From contig NZ_JAIUDA010000009.1 of assembly GCF_020179835.1 (NCBI RefSeq), positions 62,001 to 126,000 on the forward strand: a DNA stretch of 64,000 nt, in the 5' to 3' direction. The notes under the pieces were generated by a model that searched no databases, was not told the origin of the DNA, and saw only the letters and a program-made list of their open reading frames with translations. Both the position numbers and the translations under genes were made by a program. Positions within the stretch are counted from its first letter, which is position 1, and each line of letters opens with the position of its first letter. The DNA comes from Pantoea sp. alder81. GTDB taxonomy: Bacteria; Pseudomonadota; Gammaproteobacteria; Enterobacterales; Enterobacteriaceae. Shown here piece after piece: positions 15,421-23,755 of this stretch.

Positions 15421-18400
15421 ATGGCTAAGTTCTTTATCGATCGCCCCATTTTTGCCTGGGTGCTCGCCATCATCATTATGCTGGCGGGTACTTTAGCGAT
15501 TATCAGCTTGCCGATTGAGCAATATCCCAATGTTGCTCCGCCGGCCGTTGAAATTCAGGCTTCTTACCCGGGTGCTGATGCGAAAACGCTGCAAGATTCG
15601 GTAACCCAGGTTATCGAACAAAACATGAACGGTATCGATGGGCTGATGTATATGTCCTCGAGCAGTGACTCGTCCGGTACATTGACGCTGACCCTGACCT
15701 TCCAGTCCGGTACTAACGCAGATATTGCGCAGGTACAGGTACAGAACAAGCTGCAGCTGGCCATGCCACTGCTGCCGCAGGAAGTACAGCAACAAGGTAT
15801 TCAGGTTAAAAAATCCTCCAGCAGCTTCCTGATGGTGGCGGGTTTTGTCAGTGATGACGGCAGCATGACGCAGAATGACATCTCTGACTATGTTGCTTCT
15901 AACATCAAAGACCCGATCAGCCGTACGCCTGGCGTCGGTGATACCCAGGTGTTTGGTGCGCAGTACGCGATGCGCATCTGGCTTGACCCACACAAACTGA
16001 ACAACTACCAGCTGACGCCGGTCGATGTCATCAGTGCGTTGGGCACCCAGAACACCCAGGTCGCCGCCGGTCAGTTAGGCGGAACACCGCCAGTACCTGG
16101 CCAGCAGTTGAACGCCTCGATTATTGCGCAGACCCGTCTGACCAATACCGAAGAGTTCGGCAATATCATGCTGAAGGTGAACCAGGATGGCTCACAGGTG
16201 CGCTTGCGTGATGTGGCGAAGATTGAACTCGGTGGTGAAAACTACGAGATCATCGCCCGCTACAACGGTAAACCGGCCTCCGGTATCGGTGTGAAACTGG
16301 CAACCGGTGCGAATGCGCTGGATACCGCCAAAGCGGTGAAAGATGAGCTGGCAAAACTGCAGCCGTTCTTCCCGTCAGGCATGAAAACCGTTTATCCGTA
16401 CGACACCACGCCGTTCGTGAAGATCTCGATCTTCGAAGTGGTGAAAACGCTGTTTGAAGCGATCGTACTGGTGTTCCTGGTGATGTACCTGTTCCTGCAG
16501 AACTTCCGCGCTACGCTGATTCCAACCATCGCGGTGCCGGTCGTCCTGCTGGGTACCTTTGCGATTATCAGTGCGTTTGGTTACTCGATAAACACGCTAA
16601 CCATGTTCGGGATGGTGCTCGCCATCGGCTTGCTGGTGGATGATGCCATCGTGGTGGTGGAGAACGTTGAGCGTGTGATGGCCGAAGAGGGCTTACCGCC
16701 CAAAGAGGCCACCAAGCGTTCGATGGAGCAGATCCAGGGCGCACTGGTGGGTATCGCACTGGTGTTGTCAGCGGTATTTATCCCGATGGCCTTCTTCGGC
16801 GGGTCGACCGGTGTTATCTACCGTCAGTTCTCGATCACTATTGTTTCTGCGATGGCGCTGTCGGTGCTGGTAGCGTTGATTTTGACGCCGGCACTGTGTG
16901 CCACCATGCTGAAGCCGATCAAGAAAGGCGACCACGGCAAAACCACCGGCTTCTTTGGCTGGTTTAACCGCCTGTTCGACAAGAGCACCAACCACTATGT
17001 GGATAGCGTGGGCCACATCGTGCGTAGCACCGGTCGTTATCTGGTGATCTATCTGGTGATTGTGGTCGGCATGGCGTATCTGTTCCTGAAACTCCCAACC
17101 TCCTTCCTGCCGGAAGAAGATCAGGGTCTGTTACTGGCGCAGGCGCAGCTGCCGGCCGGTGCGACGCAGGAACGTACGCAAAAAGTGCTGGATCAGGTGA
17201 CGGATTACTTCCTGAACAAAGAGAAAGACAGCGTTAACTCGGTGTTTACCGTTAACGGCTTTGGCTTTGCAGGACGTGGTCAGAACACCGGTATTGCCTT
17301 CGTGAGCCTGAAACCGTGGGATGAGCGTGGCGATGCCAGCCTGAAAGTGCCCGCGATTGCCGGACGCGCCATGCAGGCGTTGGGTCAGATCAAAGATGCG
17401 ATGGTCTTCCCGTTCAACCTGCCAGCAATTATCGAACTGGGTAACGCCACCGGCTTCGACTTTATGCTGACTGACCAGGGCAACCTGGGGCACGAGAAGT
17501 TGACCGCCGCGCGTAACCAGCTGTTTGGCATGATTGCTCAACACCCCGATACCTTAGTGGGTGTGCGTCCGAACGGTATGGAAGATACGCCTCAGTACAA
17601 ACTGATCATCGATCAGGAAAAAGCGCAGGCACTAGGGGTGTCGCTGTCTGACATCAACACCACGCTGGGCGCTGGCTGGGGTGGCTCTTACGTCAATGAC
17701 TTCATCGACCGCGGTCGTGTGAAGAAAGTGTACGTGATGGGCCAGGCAGACTCGCGTATGTTGCCAGATGACATCAGCAAATGGTTCGTGCGTAACAGCT
17801 CCGGCACCATGGTTCCGTTCTCCGCCTTCTCTTCGGCGAAGTGGCAGTACGGTTCACCGCGTCTGGAACGTTACAACGGCTTACCATCGATGGAAATCCT
17901 CGGACAGGCTGCGCCGGGTAAAAGCTCCGGTGATGCCATGAACCTGATGGAAGAGCTGGCGGGCAAACTGCCGTCGGGTATCGGCTACGACTGGACGGGC
18001 ATGTCCTACCAGGAACGTCTGTCCGGTAACCAGGCCCCTGCCCTGTATGCCATCTCGCTGATTGTGGTGTTCCTGTGTCTGGCCGCACTGTATGAGAGCT
18101 GGTCGATTCCGTTCTCAGTCATGCTAGTGGTGCCGCTGGGTGTGGTCGGTGCATTGATCTTCACCACCCTGCGCGGACTCAGTAACGACGTCTACTTCGT
18201 GGTGGGCCTGCTGACAACCATTGGCTTGTCGGCGAAGAACGCCATCCTGATCGTTGAATTCGCCAAGGATTTGATGGAGAAGGAAGGGAAAGGTTTAGTG
18301 GAATCAACACTGGAAGCAGCACGTATGCGTCTGCGTCCAATTCTGATGACCTCACTGGCCTTTATCCTCGGTGTTCTGCCGCTGGCTATCAGTACCGGTG

Positions 18401-18570
18401 CCGGTTCCGGCGCACAGAACGCCGTAGGTACTGGCGTAATGGGCGGCATGGTAACCGCAACTGCGTTGGCCATCTTCTTCGTGCCCGTGTTCTTTGTGGT
18501 GGTCCGTCGCCGCTTTGGTAAGAACAAAGCGGAGATTGAGCAAGGCCATCCGGTCGAGCACAAACACTAA
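15421..18570 (+). CDS. acrB: RND multidrug efflux transporter AcrB
   Basis: Trimeric proton-driven inner-membrane pump exporting drugs, bile salts and dyes through AcrA and TolC. The 1049 residues equal the E. coli protein. Twelve membrane helices and two large periplasmic loops are in the expected places. The proton-relay pair Asp407-Asp408 is in LLVDDAIVVVEN and the partner lysine is in the SAKNAILIVEFAKD segment of helix 10. The second gene of acrAB, it ends before a strong terminator. Confidence 0.98.
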   Translation: MAKFFIDRPIFAWVLAIIIMLAGTLAIISLPIEQYPNVAPPAVEIQASYPGADAKTLQDSVTQVIEQNMNGIDGLMYMSSSSDSSGTLTLTLTFQSGTNADIAQVQVQNKLQLAMPLLPQEVQQQGIQVKKSSSSFLMVAGFVSDDGSMTQNDISDYVASNIKDPISRTPGVGDTQVFGAQYAMRIWLDPHKLNNYQLTPVDVISALGTQNTQVAAGQLGGTPPVPGQQLNASIIAQTRLTNTEEFGNIMLKVNQDGSQVRLRDVAKIELGGENYEIIARYNGKPASGIGVKLATGANALDTAKAVKDELAKLQPFFPSGMKTVYPYDTTPFVKISIFEVVKTLFEAIVLVFLVMYLFLQNFRATLIPTIAVPVVLLGTFAIISAFGYSINTLTMFGMVLAIGLLVDDAIVVVENVERVMAEEGLPPKEATKRSMEQIQGALVGIALVLSAVFIPMAFFGGSTGVIYRQFSITIVSAMALSVLVALILTPALCATMLKPIKKGDHGKTTGFFGWFNRLFDKSTNHYVDSVGHIVRSTGRYLVIYLVIVVGMAYLFLKLPTSFLPEEDQGLLLAQAQLPAGATQERTQKVLDQVTDYFLNKEKDSVNSVFTVNGFGFAGRGQNTGIAFVSLKPWDERGDASLKVPAIAGRAMQALGQIKDAMVFPFNLPAIIELGNATGFDFMLTDQGNLGHEKLTAARNQLFGMIAQHPDTLVGVRPNGMEDTPQYKLIIDQEKAQALGVSLSDINTTLGAGWGGSYVNDFIDRGRVKKVYVMGQADSRMLPDDISKWFVRNSSGTMVPFSAFSSAKWQYGSPRLERYNGLPSMEILGQAAPGKSSGDAMNLMEELAGKLPSGIGYDWTGMSYQERLSGNQAPALYAISLIVVFLCLAALYESWSIPFSVMLVVPLGVVGALIFTTLRGLSNDVYFVVGLLTTIGLSAKNAILIVEFAKDLMEKEGKGLVESTLEAARMRLRPILMTSLAFILGVLPLAISTGAGSGAQNAVGTGVMGGMVTATALAIFFVPVFFVVVRRRFGKNKAEIEQGHPVEHKH

Positions 18571-18584
18571 GTTGTCCCCTGTTG

Positions 18585-18610
18585 AAAAGGCCGCGCAAGC
18601 GGCCTTTTTT
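18585..18610 (+). terminator. Terminator of acrAB
   Basis: A GC-rich stem (AAAAGGCCGC with its complement) around GCAA is followed by six T's, 15 bases after the acrB stop. Confidence 0.88.
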
Positions 18611-18696
18611 ATGGCTGTCATTCCACTTTTCCCCCGCCCGGCAAATGCCCTTACTTCAATCACGGTTGCAATCAATTCTCAGCAGGTTCATACTAT

Positions 18697-18711
18697 TGTT
18701 ATATTATAACA
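18697..18711. promoter_or_regulatory. Zur-box-like palindrome upstream of rpmE2
   Basis: A perfect 15-bp palindrome, TGTTATA-T-TATAACA, lies 18 bases before the rpmE2 start. It matches the core of the enterobacterial Zur box (GTTATANTATAAC). Zinc-loaded Zur would block transcription here, as at E. coli ykgMO. Confidence 0.88.
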
Positions 18712-18729
18712 TTACATGAGAGTGCAGCT

Positions 18730-18987
18730 ATGAAAGCCAATATCCATCCGCAATACCGTCCCGTGGTGTTCCATGACACCTCAGTCGATGAGTACTTCAA
18801 AATCGGTTCCACCATTAAAACCGAACGCACCATTGAGTTCGAAGGTGAAGTGCTGCCGTACGTGACGCTGGATGTCTCTTCTAAATCCCACGTCCACTAC
18901 ACCGGCAAGCAGAAAGATCTCACCAAAGAAGGCAGCGCCGCACGCTTCAACAAGCGTTTCGGCAGCTTCCTGACGCGCGGCAATTAA
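18730..18987 (+). CDS. rpmE2: Type B 50S ribosomal protein L31 (zinc-independent)
   Basis: An 85-residue L31 paralogue, E. coli YkgM. It has no cysteines, whereas the normal L31 binds zinc through a CXXC ribbon, so it can replace that protein when zinc is short and release the metal. MKANIHPQYRPVVFHDTS is the family N terminus. A Zur-like palindrome lies directly upstream and the type B L36 gene follows after 14 bases, as in E. coli ykgMO. Confidence 0.95.
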   Translation: MKANIHPQYRPVVFHDTSVDEYFKIGSTIKTERTIEFEGEVLPYVTLDVSSKSHVHYTGKQKDLTKEGSAARFNKRFGSFLTRGN

Positions 18988-19001
18988 TCAGGAGTTAACG
19001 C

Positions 19002-19142
19002 ATGCAGGTTTTGAGTTCATTACGGTCAGCGAAGACCCGTCACAAAGATTGCAAAGTAGTACGTCGTAAAGGTCGCATTTACGTGATCTGCAAAACGAAT
19101 CCGCGCTTTAAGGCGGTTCAGGGAAGAAAGAAAAAAAGGTAG
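19002..19142 (+). CDS. rpmJ2: Type B 50S ribosomal protein L36
   Basis: A 46-residue protein, E. coli YkgO, with the L36 core HKDCKVVRRKGRIYVICK and a basic C-terminal tail. The normal L36 uses a CCHC zinc site; here only two of the cysteines remain, typical of zinc-free type B L36. AGGAG precedes ATG 19002. It shares the rpmE2 transcript and Zur control and is followed by a terminator. Confidence 0.92.
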   Translation: MQVLSSLRSAKTRHKDCKVVRRKGRIYVICKTNPRFKAVQGRKKKR

Positions 19143-19160
19143 GAAAGTGTCGTGATGATT

Positions 19161-19188
19161 GGCCGGGATGCTCCCCGGCCTTTTTTTT
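19161..19188. terminator. Terminator after rpmE2-rpmJ2
   Basis: A 7-bp GC stem (GGCCGGG/CCCGGCC) with a six-base loop is followed by eight T's on the plus strand. The T-run overlaps the stop codon of the facing zinc transporter gene, so the two units share almost no spacer. Confidence 0.88.
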
Positions 19189-20065
19189 ACTTCATGCTTT
19201 GCAGCATGATCTCTACGTTGTGCCTGAAGGCAGCAACATAGGTTGCAGCAGGGCCATTAGCCTCGGACAGCGCTTCAGGATAGAGTTCACCACCCGGCTT
19301 AGCACCGGTTTCGCTGGCAATCTGCTTCACCAGACGCGGATCGGTCTGATTCTCCATAAAGTAAGTGTTGATGTGCTCCGCTTTCAGCTGCTTAATAATC
19401 GACGCCACATCGCTGGCGCTGGCTTCTGCTTCAGTAGAGAAACCCACCGGTGCGAGGAAGCTCACGCCATAGCGTTGGCCGAAGTAACCAAAGGCATCAT
19501 GGCTGGTCAGCACTTTACGTTTATTTTTCGCGACCGAGGCAAATTCGCTTTTCGCCCAGCTATCCAGTTTCTGCAGCTGCTGGATATAGCTTTCACCGCT
19601 TTTACGAATATCTGCCGCATCTTCAGGATCGGCTTTGATCAGCGCATTCATAACGTTGGTCGCGTAGATCACCCCATTTTGCATGCTGTTCCATGCATGC
19701 GGATCCGTAATGGTTTTCCCGTCATCCACCATTTTACGGGTGTTAATGCCGTTGGATGCCACCACGATCGTCCCTTTATAGCCCGATGCGCTGATTAAAC
19801 GATCCATCCAGCCTTCAAGACCTAAACCACTGACAAACACCACGTTAGCCTTAGCCAGAGATTCACTGTCTTGTGGGGTCGGCTCGAAGGTGTGTGGATC
19901 GCCGTTAGGTTGAACCAGCGATTTCACGTTAACGTGATCGCCGCCTACCTGCTTAACGATATCCGCCAGCACGGTAAAACTCGCCACCACATCCACGGTT
20001 TTTGCCAGGGTCAGCGGGCTAATCAACATGGCGCCAATCGCCAGACTCAGCGGTAACTTCTTCAT
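19187..20065 (-). CDS. Zinc-type ABC transporter substrate-binding protein
   Basis: A 292-residue cluster A-I (ZnuA/TroA) metal-binding protein with an N-terminal signal peptide (about 1-21). Ligand positions can be read as His58 (DPHTFEP), His123 (DPHAWNS), His189 (SHDAFGYF) and Glu264 (LYPEAL). A histidine as third ligand is typical of zinc rather than manganese binders. It lacks the His-rich loop of ZnuA, so it is a distinct subfamily. It is the last gene of the operon with the permease and ATPase. A Zur-like box heads the operon. Confidence 0.87.
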   Translation of the reverse strand: MKKLPLSLAIGAMLISPLTLAKTVDVVASFTVLADIVKQVGGDHVNVKSLVQPNGDPHTFEPTPQDSESLAKANVVFVSGLGLEGWMDRLISASGYKGTIVVASNGINTRKMVDDGKTITDPHAWNSMQNGVIYATNVMNALIKADPEDAADIRKSGESYIQQLQKLDSWAKSEFASVAKNKRKVLTSHDAFGYFGQRYGVSFLAPVGFSTEAEASASDVASIIKQLKAEHINTYFMENQTDPRLVKQIASETGAKPGGELYPEALSEANGPAATYVAAFRHNVEIMLQSMK

Positions 20066-20086
20066 TCGTATCCCCTAATTGTATAG

Positions 20087-20926
20087 TTATCGACGGCGCA
20101 ACAGACCGCCACATGGTCCTGTTAAAACAGAAAGCAAAAACAGTACGGCCGCACTCAGCACCACCGCCGGTCCGGCAGGCAGTGAGAAGTGCCAGGAAAG
20201 GATCAAACCGACCAGGGCGGCGATCATCGCCAGCACCATCGCAATGCCGAGCATGCAAGCCAGATGGCGGCTCCAGAAACGGGCGCTGGTGGCGGGCAGC
20301 ATCATCAGCCCCACCGACATCAGTGTGCCGAGCACCTGAAAACCGGCCACCAGATTGAGCACCACCAGCATCAGGAAGATGCCGTGCACCATCGGCGCGC
20401 TCCATTTGCCTTGCGCACGCAGGAAATCCGGATCAAACGCATCGATCACCAGCGGACGAAAAATCACTGCCAGCATCAGTAAAGTGAACGCCGCGATGCC
20501 GCCTACCAGCATGAGGGCCGCGTTATCGACCGCCAGCAGTGAACCGAACAGCACATGCAGCAGATCGACACTCGATCCACGCAGTGACACCAGCGTGACG
20601 CCCAGCGCCAGCGAGCCGAGATAGAAACCAGAGAAACTGGCATCTTCTTTTAAGGGGGTATATCGACTGACCGCACCGGAAAGCAGCGCAACGGCTAAAC
20701 CCGCAATCAGTCCGCCGATGCCCATCGCCACCAACGATAAGCCAGATACCAGATAGCCGATCGCCGCGCCCGGTAATACCGCATGCGATAACGCATCGCC
20801 CACCAGACTCATACGGCGCAGTGACAGGAACACGCCCAGCGGCGTGGCGCTCAGGGCCAACGCCACACAAGCCACTAACGCGCGGCGCATAAAACCAAAT
20901 TCGATAAAGGGTTGAATCAATGTCAC
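20087..20926 (-). CDS. Zinc-type ABC transporter permease
   Basis: A 279-residue ABC-3 family inner-membrane permease (ZnuB/TroC type) with eight or so hydrophobic helices spread over residues 10-275. The conserved SLVGDALSHAVLPGAAIGY segment (about 40-58) is the family signature. It overlaps the ATPase gene by four bases (ATGA) and lies 21 bases before the binding-protein gene. It should form the membrane channel of the metal importer. Confidence 0.9.
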   Translation of the reverse strand: MTLIQPFIEFGFMRRALVACVALALSATPLGVFLSLRRMSLVGDALSHAVLPGAAIGYLVSGLSLVAMGIGGLIAGLAVALLSGAVSRYTPLKEDASFSGFYLGSLALGVTLVSLRGSSVDLLHVLFGSLLAVDNAALMLVGGIAAFTLLMLAVIFRPLVIDAFDPDFLRAQGKWSAPMVHGIFLMLVVLNLVAGFQVLGTLMSVGLMMLPATSARFWSRHLACMLGIAMVLAMIAALVGLILSWHFSLPAGPAVVLSAAVLFLLSVLTGPCGGLLRRR

Positions 20927-21579
20927 GAGGCCACCCTGCGCAGCAGTGGAGTTTGAGCGGAGTCAGCATCGTCGAGTGACAACACATCTTTGAAGTAACG
21001 CGCGACCAACGGGCGATCGTGTAACACCACTAATAAGGTGGTGCCCGCCTGCTGCTGCTGTTCGAGGATTGACATCAGCAGCGTGACGGTTTGCGTATCA
21101 ATGCCATTAAAGGGTTCATCCAGCAGCCAGACTTTACTTTGCTGCAGCATCAGACGCGCAAACAGCACACGCTGCAACTGGCCGCCGGAAAGCATAGAAG
21201 GTTGCGCATCGGCGAAATCACGCATTTGCACCGCATCCAGCGCAGCATCGATCTCCTGTCGCATGGCTCGGTTAATGCCACCAAACCAGCCGCAGCGAGG
21301 CCAGCATCCCATAGCAACCAGCTCATAAACGGTAAGAGGAAAACGGGTTTCTAACTCACTACGCTGCGGTAACCAGCCAAGCGCCTTGCGTGAAATCTTT
21401 AATTCACAAGTCCCTGCAATCGGCGGCAACAGGCCGGCGATGGTTTTTAGCAGTGTGGATTTACCGGTGCCGTTCGCGCCGATCAGCGCCGTCATGCTGC
21501 CTGCTGCCAGTTCTCCGGTGACTATCGGTGTCACCACTTGCCCCTGATAGCCGCCCTGCAAGCGATTGAAATGCATCAT
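20923..21579 (-). CDS. Zinc-type ABC transporter ATP-binding protein
   Basis: A 218-residue ATPase that powers the importer. Walker A GANGTGKST is at about 34-42, signature LSGGQ at 130-134, Walker B WLLDEP at 151-156, and the H-loop histidine is in VVLHDRP. ATG 21579 is chosen, with GGGG eight bases upstream; ATG 21576 is adjacent and an in-frame TTG at 21594 is less likely. The start overlaps the stop of a 34-codon membrane peptide frame, suggesting coupled translation. Confidence 0.92.
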   Translation of the reverse strand: MMHFNRLQGGYQGQVVTPIVTGELAAGSMTALIGANGTGKSTLLKTIAGLLPPIAGTCELKISRKALGWLPQRSELETRFPLTVYELVAMGCWPRCGWFGGINRAMRQEIDAALDAVQMRDFADAQPSMLSGGQLQRVLFARLMLQQSKVWLLDEPFNGIDTQTVTLLMSILEQQQQAGTTLLVVLHDRPLVARYFKDVLSLDDADSAQTPLLRRVAS

Positions 21580-21680
21580 TTCTGCATCCCCCAATAGATA
21601 GCCAGCGCCAGGAACGCGATAAGCAGCAGCGCGACCATCAGGCGGCCGCTAAGTGAGAGGAGTAAACCACTGTGATTCAT
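21576..21680 (-). CDS. Possible 34-residue single-pass membrane peptide
   Basis: The frame starts at ATG 21680, directly downstream of the Zur-like box, and ends in a TGA that overlaps the ATPase ATG. The product has one strongly hydrophobic stretch at residues 14-30 (LMVALLLIAFLALAIYW), enough for one membrane helix, with a short polar N terminus and a Lys C terminus. I do not recognise a family. A clear ribosome site is lacking (the bases ahead read CCCTCC), so it may be a leaderless or poorly translated frame, or simply leader RNA. Confidence 0.42.
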   Translation of the reverse strand: MNHSGLLLSLSGRLMVALLLIAFLALAIYWGMQK

Positions 21681-21695
21681 GGAGGGAAACCAAAA

Positions 21696-21710
21696 CGTTA
21701 TAACATAACA
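21696..21710. promoter_or_regulatory. Zur-box-like palindrome upstream of the zinc ABC operon
   Basis: On the minus strand TGTTATG-T-TATAACG differs from the perfect palindrome ahead of rpmE2 at two of 15 positions. It sits 16 bases upstream of the small membrane frame and 117 bases ahead of the ATPase. It ties both halves of the island to zinc limitation. Confidence 0.8.
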
Positions 21711-21920
21711 TTAATACTACCCGATTTTTCCCGGGTGTTGCCCGTGAGAAAGTGTTTCAAAAGTTAACCACCCTGGGCATCCTCTGTGACTCACACTGGA
21801 TCTGAATCGATTGAGCGATAAATCCCATCGCAACGATTACGTATTCTGCACAGAGTTAACTTGCAATATTTGGCCAGAACCCCAATGATAGATTCATCCT
21901 CCTTTTTTACCGGAAGCGAA

Positions 21921-22274
21921 ATGCAGTCTATTATTCATTGTGATATTGCTGTGGATGAGGACGATTGCGAGAAGTTGCAGGCTATTATCCAGGGGAATAT
22001 TCTCAAAATAGCCGAAGCCCTGGCAGGTGATTTACAGTGGTATTCTCAAAACGCGCAATTAGTTCCTGACAGCTTTAAGATTATTTCCATTCAACCGCAC
22101 GACAACAATCGATTTAAAATGCTTTACGATTTTAAGTGGGATTTATTTAATCCTTGCCTGGATTTAAATGAAACATCAACCCAACGTGAAGAAGTTTTGT
22201 TCCAGATAGTACCGGGTGCACTGGTGTTTACCGTGATAGACAATACCCGCCCCTCGCCCGCCGACGAATTGTAA
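21921..22274 (+). CDS. Hypothetical protein upstream of tomB-hha
   Basis: A 117-residue soluble protein that I do not recognise. The start at ATG 21921 (MQSIIHCDIAVDEDDC) is chosen because GGAAG lies four bases ahead; in-frame ATGs at 21861 and 21885 lack a ribosome site. It is acidic, with a predicted helix at about 16-40 and a beta-rich second half, and has no membrane segment. The region is more AT-rich than its neighbours, like tomB and hha after it. E. coli has no gene here. It lies 146 bases before tomB. Confidence 0.62.
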   Translation: MQSIIHCDIAVDEDDCEKLQAIIQGNILKIAEALAGDLQWYSQNAQLVPDSFKIISIQPHDNNRFKMLYDFKWDLFNPCLDLNETSTQREEVLFQIVPGALVFTVIDNTRPSPADEL

Positions 22275-22420
22275 TATTTGGTAATCGAGGTGAGCAAAGC
22301 TAATGAATGTGGATTATATTTAAGGAGTCGCTGAATTCTTTATATTCATGATCGCTTCCTGATAGCTTTTCCAAATCTCGCCGCGCTGCGGTCACTGTGC
22401 AAGCTCTGGAGGGGAAAAAG

Positions 22421-22798
22421 ATGGACGAATACTCACCAAAACGGCATGATATTGCCCAGCTTAAATTCCTGTGTGAGAACCTGTTTGACGAAAGTATGGC
22501 GACGCTAACGGACAGCCATCACGGCTGGGTTAATGACCCTACTGCGGAAAGCAATTTACAGCTCAACGATTTGATTGAGCATATCGCTTCTTTCACGATG
22601 AATTACAAAATTAAGCACGTTGAAGATGAAGCGCTGATTACGCAAATCGATGAATATCTTGACGATACCTTTATGCTGTTTAGCAGTTATGGAATCAATA
22701 CTCAGGATCTTCAACGGTGGCAACGTTCAGCAAAACGCTTATTTAATCTGTTTGCCGAAGAGTGCGCTTTTCTCCAACAACTCAGCCATTCCTTTTAG
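22421..22798 (+). CDS. tomB: Hha toxicity modulator TomB
   Basis: A 125-residue protein that counteracts Hha and affects biofilm formation. The start MDEYSPKRHDIAQLKFLC is nearly identical to E. coli TomB (YbaJ), and the core QIDEYLDDTFMLFSSYGI is conserved, including Cys18, the residue through which TomB is reported to oxidise Hha. GGAGGGG stands ahead of ATG 22421; an in-frame upstream start is rejected. It is followed by hha after 24 bases, the conserved antitoxin-toxin order. Confidence 0.95.
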   Translation: MDEYSPKRHDIAQLKFLCENLFDESMATLTDSHHGWVNDPTAESNLQLNDLIEHIASFTMNYKIKHVEDEALITQIDEYLDDTFMLFSSYGINTQDLQRWQRSAKRLFNLFAEECAFLQQLSHSF

Positions 22799-22822
22799 CA
22801 TCAGAGTGAGACCGGTTTATTT

Positions 22823-23041
22823 ATGAGCAATCAAGCCTTAACCAAAACAGACTATTTGATGCGACTGCGTCGTTGTCGCTCAATTGACACCCTTGAACGG
22901 GTGATTGAAAAGAACAAGTACGAATTATCTGACAACGAACTCGCGGTATTCTATTCTGCTGCCGATCATCGCCTTGCTGAACTGACGATGAATAAGCTTT
23001 ACGACAAAGTACCGGTTTCTGTCTGGAAGTTCGTTCGCTAA
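22823..23041 (+). CDS. hha: Haemolysin expression modulator Hha
   Basis: A 72-residue nucleoid protein that binds H-NS and strengthens silencing of foreign DNA. The family core MRLRRCRSIDTLERVIEK and the C terminus PVSVWKFVR are intact. It lacks a DNA-binding domain of its own. Encoded just after tomB, with which it behaves as a toxin-antitoxin-like pair in E. coli. Confidence 0.97.
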   Translation: MSNQALTKTDYLMRLRRCRSIDTLERVIEKNKYELSDNELAVFYSAADHRLAELTMNKLYDKVPVSVWKFVR

Positions 23042-23161
23042 CTATTTTTACCCGCTATTCGTTACGTCATCTTTTCCCTTCAGGGAATGATTCACAGGCA
23101 AAGGAGTGCCAGCGTTTCGCTGTGTACTGATTTCTTGAGGATTTTTTCGGGGAGCAGAAAT

Positions 23162-23274
23162 GGTGGAGGCCCTGCCAGCTACATCCCGGCACACGCGTCG
23201 CCTGCTGCGGCTGCTTCCTTCCGGACCTGACCGAGTTCACAAGTTAGCGTTGCGGGAGAACCAACAGGGCCCCC
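23162..23274 (-). ncRNA. ffs: 4.5S RNA of the signal recognition particle
   Basis: Read on the minus strand this 113-base segment begins GGGGGCCCTGTTGGTTCTCC and ends with GGCCTCCACC, so its two ends pair into the long rod of 4.5S RNA. The highly conserved Ffh-binding apex GGTCAGGTCCGGAAGGAAGC with its GGAA tetraloop is intact. It lies between hha and atl, as in E. coli. The ends are set by comparison with the 114-base E. coli RNA. Confidence 0.95.
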
Positions 23275-23442
23275 ATTGACGAGCTCTCTTTCGAGAGCGC
23301 AGGCATTATCAAGTAAGCCCCTGGCAATTGCAAGCATAGGCCGGGTGACCGTTGTTTTCTTGAACAGCTATCCCGTAAAACCCTGATTCTCACCCTCCCT
23401 GCATGCTAAAGTCGGCGTTTACTCGCTGAATCAGGTGCGTGC

Positions 23443-23754
23443 ATGAACGACACAAGCAATTTCTCCGAGCGCGTCTGGCAAATTATTGCCGCCATCCCCA
23501 AAGGCAAAGTCACCACCTACGGTGATATCGCCCTGCTTGCCGGTTCACCGCGTGCCGCAAGACAAGTCGGCGGCGTATTACGTCGCTTACCCGAAGGCAG
23601 CAAATTGCCGTGGTTCCGCGTCATCAATCGCCATGGCCGCATTTCACTGCAAGGCGACGATCTCTTCCGCCAGCGCGATGCGCTCGAAGCTGAGGGCATT
23701 GAAGTGAGTGACGCGGGTGAGATTGAATTAGAGAAGTATCGCTGGGAGTACTAA
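23443..23754 (+). CDS. atl: Alkyltransferase-like protein Atl (YbaZ)
   Basis: A 103-residue member of the alkyltransferase-like family, which binds O6-alkylguanine lesions and recruits nucleotide excision repair without removing the alkyl group. The helix-turn-helix segment (TYGDIALLAGSPRAARQVGGVL) is present, and the active-site PCHR of true methyltransferases is replaced here by PWFR, so no acceptor cysteine exists. The start MNDTSNFSERVWQIIAAIP matches the family. It is a single gene with its own spacer. Confidence 0.95.
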   Translation: MNDTSNFSERVWQIIAAIPKGKVTTYGDIALLAGSPRAARQVGGVLRRLPEGSKLPWFRVINRHGRISLQGDDLFRQRDALEAEGIEVSDAGEIELEKYRWEY

Positions 23755-23755
23755 G

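Noticed and set aside
18697..18711. Fur box
   Set aside because: The palindrome fits Zur (GTTATANTATAAC) better than Fur (GATAATGATAATCATTATC), and the gene content is zinc-related.
23162..23274. Protein-coding reading of the 4.5S RNA region
   Set aside because: The sequence matches SRP RNA along its whole length, including the GGAA apex, and has no frame of note.
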